Below, one piece after another: positions 1 through 5,326 of a stretch of DNA of 14,627 nucleotides. Source of the DNA: Symbiodinium natans (Eukaryota > Sar > Dinophyceae > Suessiales > Symbiodiniaceae). Made by a program: the position numbers and the translations under genes. How positions within the stretch are numbered: the first letter of the stretch is position 1; the number at the start of each line of letters is the position of its first letter. The stretch covers positions 1 through 14,627 of the forward strand of contig CAJNDS010001538.1 in NCBI GenBank assembly GCA_905221605.1. The letters are read 5' to 3'. The notes beneath the pieces were generated by a model. That model worked only from the letters and a program-made list of their open reading frames with translations. It made no database searches and was not told the origin of the DNA.

Positions 1-479
1 AGGTGTAAATGTGGGGTTGCATGTGCGTGAGAGGAGAAAACTGTTTTGTTTTTTAAATAGTTCTCCAGCAAACTTTAGCTAGCCAAAGAAGAAAGCCAAC
101 AAGGCTTCTTATCTCGCAAAGAAAGGACAAAAGGCCTGCTTTGCAGCAAGGGCCCGATTTGTACCTTGAGCCAAAATGGCTACGGTGCCTCTGCACTGAC
201 CACCTAATAATACTCTCTTGCCGGTCACAGCAGTCGGCTGCAGGTTCACTTCTGTTTTTGTGGAGCTTGCTTCAGATTGCGAGCTCCTCGATGCTGGCTT
301 TCTTTCGGTGGAGGTAATAGCAACTGCTCCTCCCTGAAATGATGCAGAGTGTGTAAGAGGTACTCTTTGCACCTTTGGCCTTGAGTTGTTTGACTCCCTG
401 AGCTCACGGTGTAAGGCTACTCACCTCCAGCAACTGTTTCAGTTGCAAGTTTTTTTTTCGGGTTTGTTGTGAGTTTGTG
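1..479. other. Intergenic stretch without a recognisable gene
   Basis: I see no tRNA and no protein-like coding in this unique-looking stretch, which lies between the G-rich 41-bp minisatellite blocks of neighbouring units. It is repeated at 11428-11906 with two substitutions. Open frames here are short and have no recognisable protein character. Confidence 0.6.
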
Positions 480-579
480 GCCAGTGAATTCCACAGTTTA
501 AAGCTTGGTTTGGGGCCAGTGAACTCCACAGTTGAAAGCTTGGTTTGGGTTTGGGCCCAGTGAATTCCACAGTTCAAAG
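480..579. repeat. Short block of the 41-bp G-rich minisatellite
   Basis: About two and a half units built on CCAGTGAATTCCACAGTTGA followed by AAGCTTGGTTTGGGTTTGGG. The same family forms a longer block at 11118-11408. This block abuts the 3' end of the minus-strand tRNA-Phe gene. Confidence 0.85.
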
Positions 580-581
580 AA

Positions 582-604
582 TGCCGAGACCCGGGATCGA
601 GCCG

Positions 605-654
<50 letters not shown>
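582..654 (-). tRNA. tRNA-Phe (GAA)
   Basis: Decodes UUU and UUC. The 73-nt minus-strand sequence folds as a standard cloverleaf: D arm with AGCTCAGTTGGGAGAGC, anticodon stem TCAGA/TCTGA, loop CTGAAGA with anticodon GAA at 619-621, T arm CCCGG-CTCGATC-CCGGG and discriminator A. U33 is normal. Odd point: the acceptor stem GCCGCGA/TCTCGGC has a C5-U68 mismatch, the other six pairs being good. The same mismatch is in the second unit. It is divergent from the Asp gene, with a perfect hairpin between them. No T4 run follows within about 40 nt. The body agrees strongly with eukaryotic tRNA-Phe. Confidence 0.95.
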
Positions 655-774
655 TCTGAAATCAGATTCCTGCAAATCTCTCCTGAATCATCACTTCTGT
701 TTGATGTAGTGGGATTTTTGGCGTTTAAGAAGTTGTTGCATGCCCCAAGTTGTTGCATGCCCCCCATGTTTGCA

Positions 775-810
775 GTAGGTTGGCTCCCTTACCTGAGGGA
801 GCCAACCTAC
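775..810. repeat. Perfect 15-bp inverted repeat (hairpin)
   Basis: GTAGGTTGGCTCCCT (775-789) is exactly complementary to 796-810, with a 6-nt loop TACCTG. It lies in the spacer between the divergent Phe(-) and Asp(+) genes and is unchanged in unit 2. It is preceded by a 17-bp direct repeat (730-746 and 747-763). It could form a cruciform or an RNA hairpin; no function is known. Confidence 0.9.
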
Positions 811-869
811 ACAGCTTGTGTCCTTGGCTCGTGTCTGAAATGTTTAGTCAAGTCAGCACTTTAAACAGA

Positions 870-941
870 TCCGCTGTAGTATAGTGGTTAGTATTTCCGC
901 CTGTCACGCGGAAGACCCGGGCTCAATTCCCGGCGGCGGAG
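870..941 (+). tRNA. tRNA-Asp (GTC)
   Basis: Decodes GAU and GAC. The 72-nt cloverleaf has acceptor TCCGCTG/CGGCGGA (one T-G wobble), the D arm GTAGTATAGTGGTTAGTAT typical of Asp/Gly/Val-type tRNAs, anticodon stem TCCGC/GCGGA, loop CTGTCAC with GTC at 903-905, T arm CCGGG-CTCAATT-CCCGG and discriminator G, which is the expected Asp identity base. The T loop has C at position 54 instead of T, so the B box is slightly off consensus. A TTTT run is present about 30 nt downstream (971-974). An identical copy is in unit 2. Confidence 0.96.
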
Positions 942-1056
942 TTTGTGTTGGTGGATAAGTGTTCACGAAATTTTAATCTTGCTTTGTGCTTCTTAACTTT
1001 TTGGATGCTGGCGAGTAAACACAAGTTTTACCGAACAGAAAAACAGTCTCTCTCTC

Positions 1057-1404
1057 GTAGAGTGTAGTGGAGTGCTGCAATAAAGTGTAGTAGAGTGTAG
1101 TAGAGTGTAGGAGTAGAGTGCAATAAAGGGTAGTAGAGTGTTGTGGAGTGTAGTAAAGTGTAGTCGAGTGTGGTAGAGTAGAGTGTAGTAAAGTGTAGTA
1201 GAATGTGGTAGAGTAGAGTGTAGTAGAGTGCAGTAGAGTGCAGGAAGGAGAGTGTAGTACAGTGTAATAGAGTGTAGTAGAGTGTAGTAGAGTGGGCAGA
1301 TCGAGTGTAGTAGAGTGTACAGATCGAGTGAAGTAGAGTGTAGTAGAGTGTAGTAGAATGTAGTAGAGTGTAGTAGAGTGTAGTAGAGCGTAGTAGAGTG
1401 TAGG
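1057..1404. repeat. 10-bp satellite array, unit AGTGTAGTAG
   Basis: About 35 units of a 10-bp repeat with many point variants and some length variants (GGAG, GCAG and CAGATCGAGTG interruptions). It ends in a purine run GAGAGAGAGGGAGAGGG. The array fills the spacer between the Asp and Thr-CGT genes. Open reading frames on the minus strand across it (LHSTTLYYT-type repeats) are a by-product of a repeat without stop codons and are not a gene. Unit 2 is 12 bp longer here. Confidence 0.95.
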
Positions 1405-1516
1405 AGAGAGAGGGAGAGGGAGAAAGCAAGAAAGAATGCCCTCGTAGCCAGCAAGAGCTTGTATGCTATGCATTAACTCAGGTTCAGTTAAAACAAAGTC
1501 TCGAGACCTAGCAGAA

Positions 1517-1589
1517 GCCTCTTTAGCTCAGTTGGCAGAGCATGCGCTCCGTAAGCGTATGGTCACGGGCTCGATCCCCGTAGGGGGCT
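1517..1589 (+). tRNA. tRNA-Thr (CGT), C33 variant
   Basis: Decodes ACG. Acceptor GCCTCTT/AGGGGGC, D arm TAGCTCAGTTGGCAGAGC, anticodon stem TGCGC/GCGTA, loop TCCGTAA with CGT at 1550-1552, T arm ACGGG-CTCGATC-CCCGT, discriminator T. Every stem closes and the body is close to the Thr-AGT gene at 2523, so Thr is well supported. Odd point: position 33 (1549) is C, not the almost universal T, and position 32 is T, so the usual C32-T33 order is reversed. The first T4 run is about 50 nt downstream. An identical copy is in unit 2. Confidence 0.93.
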
Positions 1590-1698
1590 TATGCTACGAA
1601 GCAGCATATAATAAACAAGCAAGAGACTCTCTCTCTTCCTTTTAAACTCTTTTTGCAGAATTTGCATGATACGCTCACAAATGACAAACTGGAAAGAA

Positions 1699-1770
1699 AG
1701 GTCCCGCGCGGATTTGAACCGCGATCGCTGGATTCAGAGTCCAGAGTGCTAACCGTTACACCACGGGACC
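1699..1770 (-). tRNA. tRNA-Gln (CTG)
   Basis: Decodes CAG. The 72-nt cloverleaf has acceptor GGTCCCG/CGGGACC, the D arm TGGTGTAACGGTTAGCAC typical of Gln, anticodon stem CTGGA/TCCAG, loop CTCTGAA with CTG at 1735-1737 on this strand's complement, T arm CGCGG-TTCAAAT-CCGCG and discriminator T. U33 is normal. It points toward the Thr-CGT gene. This gene with about 45-70 bp of each flank was copied to 3658-3820, where the tRNA is now broken. Confidence 0.96.
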
Positions 1771-1929
1771 AGTTAACATTTTCTCCTGTTGACAATTCCT
1801 TTTTTTCAAATCTTGAAGGTCACCACGACAACATCAAGGCCTGTGTTTTTGTCTCGCTGTCTTTCTTACAGCTCCGAAAGAGTGATTGACTGCACTCTGC
1901 TGCACACTTCGACATTCTGCTACGTTCTG

Positions 1930-1985
1930 CTCTCTCTGCTACTGCTACTCTCTCTGCTACTCTCTCTGCTATTCTCTCTGCTACT
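1930..1985. repeat. Short CTCTCTGCTAYT tandem repeat
   Basis: About four to five units of a 12-bp pyrimidine-rich repeat (TCTCTCTGCTAC) in the spacer between the Gln and Asn/Ile genes. It is repeated unchanged at 13369-13424. Confidence 0.8.
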
Positions 1986-2068
1986 ATCTTTTTCTTGGTT
2001 TCGATGTTTTGTTTGTTCTTTGCTTCTCTATCTCTTTGCTTTATGCTTTTGACTGGCAATGGAAACAT

Positions 2069-2142
2069 CGCTCCCAGGGAGGCTCGAACTCCCGACCTTG
2101 AGGTTATCAGCCTCACGCTCTAACCAACTGAGCTATGGAAGC
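2069..2142 (-). tRNA. tRNA with Ile anticodon (GAT) on an Asn-type body
   Basis: The 74-nt cloverleaf is complete: acceptor GCTTCCA/TGGGAGC, D arm TAGCTCAGTTGGTTAGAGC, anticodon stem TGAGG/CCTCA, loop CTGATAA, T arm GGGAG-TTCGAGC-CTCCC, discriminator G. By anticodon it is Ile-GAT. The body and the discriminator G are those of eukaryotic tRNA-Asn, and the equivalent gene in unit 2 (13508-13581) differs only at 2107, where it reads GTT. Eukaryotic nuclear genomes normally read Ile codons AUU/AUC with an AAT anticodon, so this is best seen as an Asn gene whose middle anticodon base changed. Whether it is charged, and with what, is open. A one-base sequencing error is the other explanation. Confidence 0.9.
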
Positions 2143-2347
2143 ACTTGATATCTTATGCAAACACTCTCATTCCCGAAAGTTGAGCTACCGGATAAAGGTT
2201 TTTGTTGATTGCTTTCTGCAAGCAAGGTGGCAAAAACACCTCGGTTTCTTCCAAAACAGAAGTTGAAACGTTGAGACGCCAAAGGGACTTTTTACCCTTG
2301 GAGTTTGGGTAGCTGGATAGAGTTGTTTGCTGGCTTACTAATCCAAG

Positions 2348-2427
2348 GACAGTTTGGCCGAGTGGTCTAAGGCGCTGGCTTCAGGCGCCAGTCCGTAAGG
2401 GCGTGGGCTCGAACCCCACAGCTGTCA
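2348..2427 (+). tRNA. tRNA-Leu (CAG)
   Basis: Decodes CUG. This 80-nt class II tRNA has acceptor GACAGTT/AGCTGTC, D arm TGGCCGAGTGGTCTAAGGC, anticodon stem CTGGC/GCCAG, loop TTCAGGC with CAG at 2382-2384, a long variable arm (TCCGTAAGGGC), T arm GTGGG-CTCGAAC-CCCAC and discriminator A, as expected for Leu. U33 is normal and there is no intron. A TTTT run lies about 33 nt downstream (2460-2463). An identical copy is in unit 2. Confidence 0.96.
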
Positions 2428-2522
2428 CTTGTTGCGGGGCAACCTGCAAAGAGATGTCGTTTTATGTGCGAGGTTTTGCAAATCCAGTCCAGGTACTGGC
2501 GTGCTTGTGACGAGCAGCACTA

Positions 2523-2595
2523 GCCTCTTTAGCTTAGTTGGTAGAGCACCCGCTCAGTAAGCGGGAGGTCGTGGGTTCGAATCCCACAGGAGGCT
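2523..2595 (+). tRNA. tRNA-Thr (AGT), C33 variant
   Basis: Decodes ACU, and ACC after A34 becomes inosine. Acceptor GCCTCTT/AGGAGGC, D arm TAGCTTAGTTGGTAGAGC, anticodon stem CCCGC/GCGGG, loop TCAGTAA with AGT at 2556-2558, T arm GTGGG-TTCGAAT-CCCAC, discriminator T. The B box is a perfect consensus match. As in the Thr-CGT gene, position 33 (2555) is C and position 32 is T. The stems are fully paired, so decay is not an obvious reason. No T4 run follows for about 75 nt. An identical copy is in unit 2. Confidence 0.94.
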
Positions 2596-2991
2596 TTCCT
2601 TATGCGCAAGCCTTTGCAGAGCGAAGCGAGCGAAACACCGGAGTGTGTGACACATGTTTGTGTTGTTAGAAGCTGTTTTTTGCAATTTTTAGCACTTTTT
2701 TTGCCTGGTTCACCTTGACCGAATTTCTTTGAGTTCTTTGTTTTATGAAATTTAAGAAGCAAAAGAGAACCTCTTTCGTGCTTGTGCTGGACACATATTT
2801 TTGCTGTTTTCTCTTTTTCAGATTTTTTGCTTAGAAAATTTTAGTTTACGATTGACGGGTTGCAGTGGATTCAGTGTAAGCCAAGAGAAAAACTTCTTGC
2901 GCCTTTTTGCTTTGCTCACTCAAGCATTTGTAAAGAGAAATTTTTCTTAAAACTTTTTTGCTTTCATTTCTTGTCGTATCCGGGCTTTCTG

Positions 2992-3023
<32 letters not shown>

Positions 3024-3205
3024 GGCTGTGTGTGTCTGTGAAACATTTTCTGTTGTTAGCACAATGTTTTTTTTTTTTTTTTGATTGACAACTTGAATTC
3101 GAAGCATTTTTTGTTTTTTAGTGTTTTTATTTTTTGTTTCTGGTGGAAAGTTAGAGCTATTTTCCATGGTGGCAAGCGCTTCATTTTGCATGACACTGGT
3201 TGCAA
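2596..3205. other. Intergenic stretch, AT-rich, no gene seen
   Basis: A T-rich spacer with several poly-T tracts, one GT microsatellite (2997-3022) and a 16-T run (3067-3082). I see no tRNA fold and no plausible protein. It recurs in unit 2 from 14035 to the window end. Confidence 0.6.
2997..3022. repeat. (GT)13 microsatellite
   Basis: Thirteen GT dinucleotides; unit 2 has fourteen at 14435-14462. This is one of the few length differences between the two units. Confidence 0.95.
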
Positions 3206-3493
3206 ATGTTGGCTTAGAGCCCACTTTGCATGCAGGAAATGTCTCCACCACACCAAAGAAAAGAGTGGGCAATGAGAGTCCATTTGTGGGAAAGCATGTG
3301 GGTTGAGTGGCAGAGAATTGCTCCACAACGTAAATGTTGGCTTAAAGCTCCACTTGCATGGTGGGCAATGCTTTCGACCACATCAATGCAAGCCAGAGCT
3401 TCATTTACATGGCGGGGAGTGCCCGCCACCATGTAAATGTTGCTCAAAGCTCCATTTACATGGTGGAGAATGCTCAGCATGTAAATGTAAGCT
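3206..3493. repeat. Foldback repeat block A (CATTTACATGG family)
   Basis: Tandem, partly degenerate modules in which CATTTACATGG(T/C)GG and its reverse complement alternate, linked by GCTCAGAGCTCC-like joints. Clear hairpins: 3402-3416 with 3422-3439 (imperfect) and 3453-3462 with 3478-3487 (10 bp). The first part (3206-3400) is more degenerate. Open frames here have LHLHGGECPPPCK-type repeats, which come from the DNA repeat and are not a gene. The block ends just before the tRNA-Ala gene. Confidence 0.85.
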
Positions 3494-3533
3494 CAGCTCT
3501 CTCTTTTTCTTTAGCTTTTGTCTGTCTGAGAAA

Positions 3534-3605
3534 TGGACACACTGGGGAGTGAACCCAGGGCCTTCCGCATGCGAAGCGGATGTGATACCACTACACCATG
3601 TGCCC
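3534..3605 (-). tRNA. tRNA-Ala (CGC), altered T loop
   Basis: Decodes GCG. Acceptor GGGCACA/TGTGTCC contains the G3-U70 wobble that marks tRNA-Ala, with discriminator A. Anticodon stem TCCGC/GCGGA, loop TTCGCAT with CGC at 3571-3573. The D arm (TGGTGTAGTGGTATCAC) is of the Gly/Glu type rather than the common Ala type. Odd point: the T loop reads TTCACTC, so position 58 (3549) is C in place of the near-invariant A, in the B box core. The stems are all intact. It could be a weak gene or an early pseudogene. It sits between the two foldback blocks, and no T4 run follows it. Confidence 0.85.
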
Positions 3606-3657
3606 CTTGAATACATGAAACATTTCAACCAACATGACCCAAGAAAAAAGCTCTATA

Positions 3658-3820
3658 TGCAGAATTTGCATGGAAAATCACAAAAATGTACGGCTACACT
3701 GTCAAGTGAGAAAACTGAAAGAAAGGTCCCGCGCGGATTTGAGCCACGGGACCAGTTACCATTTTCTCTTGTTGACAATTCATATTTTTGAAATCTGCAC
3801 TGCGACAACATCAGGGCCTG
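3658..3820. repeat. Dispersed duplicate of the tRNA-Gln locus
   Basis: This stretch matches 1654-1843 (tRNA-Gln plus both flanks) from TGCAGAATTTGCATG to the CAACATCARGGCCTG motif, with scattered substitutions and an internal deletion in the tRNA. It shows that a fragment larger than the tRNA was copied, so this is not a tRNA-derived retroelement. It is more diverged than unit 1 is from unit 2, so it is older than the last unit duplication. Confidence 0.9.
3724..3753 (-). pseudogene. tRNA-Gln remnant, anticodon arm deleted
   Basis: On the minus strand the two ends of the tRNA-Gln gene are present: acceptor bases GGTCCCGTGG and the T-arm 3' half with the acceptor 3' end CGCGCGGGACC. About 42 nt between them are missing, taking out most of the D arm, the whole anticodon arm and the T-stem 5' half. 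The deletion joins at short matching bases (ACC). It cannot fold as a tRNA. Confidence 0.92.
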
Positions 3821-4115
3821 AGCTCCATTTACATAGTGCCGCCACCATGTAGCTCAGGGCTTCATTTACATGGTGGGGAATGCTCTCCACCATGTAAATG
3901 TAAGCTCAGAGCTCCGTTGACATGGCGGCATGCTCTCCACCACCATGTAAAGCTCTTTACATGGTGGGGAATTACTCTCCACCATGTAAATGTAAGCTCA
4001 GAGTTCCATTTACATGGCGTGGCGTGCTCTCCACCGCCATGTAAATGTTGGCTCAGAGCTCCATTTACAGGGCCATGTAAATGTAAGCTCAGAGCTCCAT
4101 TTACATTGTGGGGAA
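3821..4115. repeat. Foldback repeat block B (CATTTACATGG family)
   Basis: The best-preserved part of the inverted-repeat array. Perfect stems: 3863-3876 with 3887-3900 (14 bp, loop 10), 3956-3967 with 3979-3990 (12 bp), 4007-4019 with 4035-4047 (13 bp). CATGTAAAG/CTTTACATG at 3944-3963 forms an alternative 9-bp stem that overlaps the second hairpin. Joints are AAGCTCAGAGCTCC. No gene is seen; protein-like frames across it are repeat by-products. Confidence 0.9.
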
Positions 4116-4202
4116 TAGTCAGAACTTCGAAGTTAGAAGATTTAACTTGCTTTGGTGTTTCTGTCTTGATAAGTGAGAGTCAGCCGTCCCCCTCACTTAA
4201 GG

Positions 4203-4273
4203 GCACCTGTAGTGTAGCGGCAACATACAAGCCTCCCATGCTTGTGCCCCGGGCTCGAGTCCCGGCAGGTGCA
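4203..4273 (+). tRNA. tRNA-Gly (CCC)
   Basis: Decodes GGG. The 71-nt cloverleaf has a perfect acceptor GCACCTG/CAGGTGC, D arm TAGTGTAGCGGCAACATA, anticodon stem CAAGC/GCTTG, loop CTCCCAT with CCC at 4235-4237, T arm CCGGG-CTCGAGT-CCCGG and discriminator A. The short D loop and 71-nt length fit Gly tRNAs. U33 is normal. No T4 run follows within 40 nt. The CACCTGT start is nearly shared with the Val gene at 4671. Confidence 0.95.
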
Positions 4274-4407
4274 TCATCTTCCTTTGAAGAGGCCATCTCA
4301 AATGCTTGAACTCCAATTCCTAAGGGTGTGCTCTGCAGAAAACTTCACTGTGGAACAATTGGCTTTATTGGTATGTTTAGTCTAGCTTTTTCTGGAAATA
4401 TGCAGAA

Positions 4408-4480
4408 GCCCGCCTAGCTCAGTCGGCAGAGCGCAAGGCCCTTAACCTTGCGGTCGTGGGTTCGAGCCCCACGGTGGGTG
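4408..4480 (+). tRNA. tRNA-Lys (CTT), C33 variant
   Basis: Decodes AAG. The body (CTAGCTCAGTCGGCAGAGC and GGTCGTGGGTTCGAGCCCCAC) is that of eukaryotic tRNA-Lys. Anticodon stem CAAGG/CCTTG, loop CCCTTAA with CTT at 4441-4443, T arm GTGGG-TTCGAGC-CCCAC, discriminator G. Two odd points: position 33 (4440) is C, not T, and the first acceptor pair is G1-U72 (acceptor GCCCGCC/GGTGGGT). The other pairs are sound. No T4 run follows within 40 nt. Confidence 0.94.
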
Positions 4481-4622
4481 TTTGCACGCACAAGACATGT
4501 GGCAAGAGCTGAAGGGAACCCTTCAACAATCGATAACATCCCAGACTACCTCCTTTTGTTTTTCATTTTTTCATTCGTTCTTTCATTTCTTGCATGCTCA
4601 GCACGGGCAGCCTTGTGACCTG

Positions 4623-4642
4623 GTGTGTGTGTGTGTGTGTGT
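4623..4642. repeat. (GT)10 microsatellite
   Basis: Ten GT dinucleotides about 30 bp upstream of the tRNA-Val gene. Confidence 0.95.
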
Positions 4643-4670
4643 GCCCTAGGTCAGCAACATGGCCTCAGAG

Positions 4671-4743
4671 GCACCTGTGGTCTAGTGGCTATGACGTCAG
4701 CCTCACACGCTGAAGGTCGCCAGTTCGATCCTGGCCAGGTGTA
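4671..4743 (+). tRNA. tRNA-Val (CAC)
   Basis: Decodes GUG. Acceptor GCACCTG/CAGGTGT with a G1-U72 wobble, D arm TGGTCTAGTGGCTATGAC, anticodon stem TCAGC/GCTGA, loop CTCACAC with CAC at 4704-4706, T arm GCCAG-TTCGATC-CTGGC, discriminator A. The loop CTCACAC and the following GAAGGTC are typical of eukaryotic tRNA-Val. U33 is normal. No T4 run is seen close by. Confidence 0.95.
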
Positions 4744-5079
4744 TGGAGTTTCCATCTTGTGGAAAAAAAGAAAGGGAACACAAATAGTCCATCAAGAATC
4801 ATCAACAACAACAAGTCAACTGTTGCCCACAGATTACAGATTCTGACACATGCAATTATCAACCAAACTCAAAACAAAAGTTCTGATTATATTTGATAAT
4901 TCTTTTGGAAAATCAGGACTGTTATTCAAGAATGCACAGCCTACTTTAATCCGAAAACCAACAACAATAATAGCTTAGATTTGCAGATCAATTCTTAATG
5001 TAGTTATGAAACAGAGCTAAGCAAAGAAAACCGAGCCAAGATTTAAAAAAACAACACTCGAAATGCAGTCAATTTTCGC
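4744..5079. other. Intergenic stretch without a recognisable gene
   Basis: An A-rich spacer with short CAA repeats (4802-4812). I see no tRNA fold and no plausible coding sequence. Confidence 0.6.
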
Positions 5080-5084
5080 AAAAA
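5080..5084 (-). terminator. Pol III T5 terminator of tRNA-Arg (CCG)
   Basis: Five T residues on the minus strand, one base after the discriminator of the Arg-CCG gene. Confidence 0.75.
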
Positions 5085-5085
5085 C

Positions 5086-5158
5086 TGAGCTGCCCAGGAC
5101 TCGAGCCTGGAATCTCCGGCTCCGGAGGCCGACGCCTTATCCATTAGGCCAACAGCCC
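5086..5158 (-). tRNA. tRNA-Arg (CCG)
   Basis: Decodes CGG. Acceptor GGGCTGT/GCAGCTC (wobbles at 2-71 and 7-66), D arm TGGCCTAATGGATAAGGC, the hallmark D arm of eukaryotic Arg tRNAs, anticodon stem TCGGC/GCCGG, loop CTCCGGA with CCG at 5123-5125, T arm CCAGG-CTCGAGT-CCTGG, discriminator A. U33 is normal. It lies tail-to-head with the Pro gene on the same strand and has a proper T5 terminator. Confidence 0.95.
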
Positions 5159-5276
5159 ATATCAATAGGCCGAAACATTGAATCTCAATAGAACAGAAGG
5201 ACCAACTCAGAGCTGCTGCTCTTCTTGTCCAGTGCAAACTGAGAGGGCCAAAAGCCAAAAAAATTGCAGCGGTAAA

Positions 5277-5302
5277 GGCTTGTTCCGGGAATTGAGCCCA
5301 GA
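5277..5302 (-). pseudogene. tRNA-Pro 3' fragment from a local tandem duplication
   Basis: This stretch (core GGGAATTGAGCCCAG) copies the T arm and acceptor 3' half of the Pro gene at 5327-5398. The repeated segment starts at TTGCAGC 5264 and again at 5311, a 47-bp step, so it arose by tandem duplication of the gene's 3' end with its downstream flank. Only the B-box half is present, with small changes in the acceptor part. Confidence 0.88.
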
Positions 5303-5319
5303 GCAAAAACTTGCAGCCG

Positions 5320-5326
5320 AAAAAAA
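5320..5326 (-). terminator. Pol III T7 terminator of tRNA-Pro (AGG)
   Basis: Seven T residues on the minus strand directly after the discriminator of the Pro gene. Confidence 0.8.

Noticed and set aside
973-1473. Minus-strand open frames with LHSTTLYYTLL repeats
   Set aside because: Three overlapping frames are open over the same 10-bp satellite, and the frames end where the repeat ends. No protein family is suggested.
3081-3328. Overlapping frames on both strands in the AT-rich spacer
   Set aside because: Short, biased by poly-T and simple repeats, and without recognisable protein features.
3658-3820. tRNA-derived SINE
   Set aside because: The similarity runs through both flanks of the tRNA-Gln gene, there is no A-rich tail or target-site duplication, and the same event is seen for Arg-ACG; segmental duplication explains it better.
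3303-4309. Plus-strand frames rich in HLHGGEC and CK that look like a Cys/His-rich repeat protein
   Set aside because: The peptide repeat is a translation of the foldback DNA repeat. One frame runs straight through the Gln remnant and another through tRNA-Gly, which a real gene would not do.
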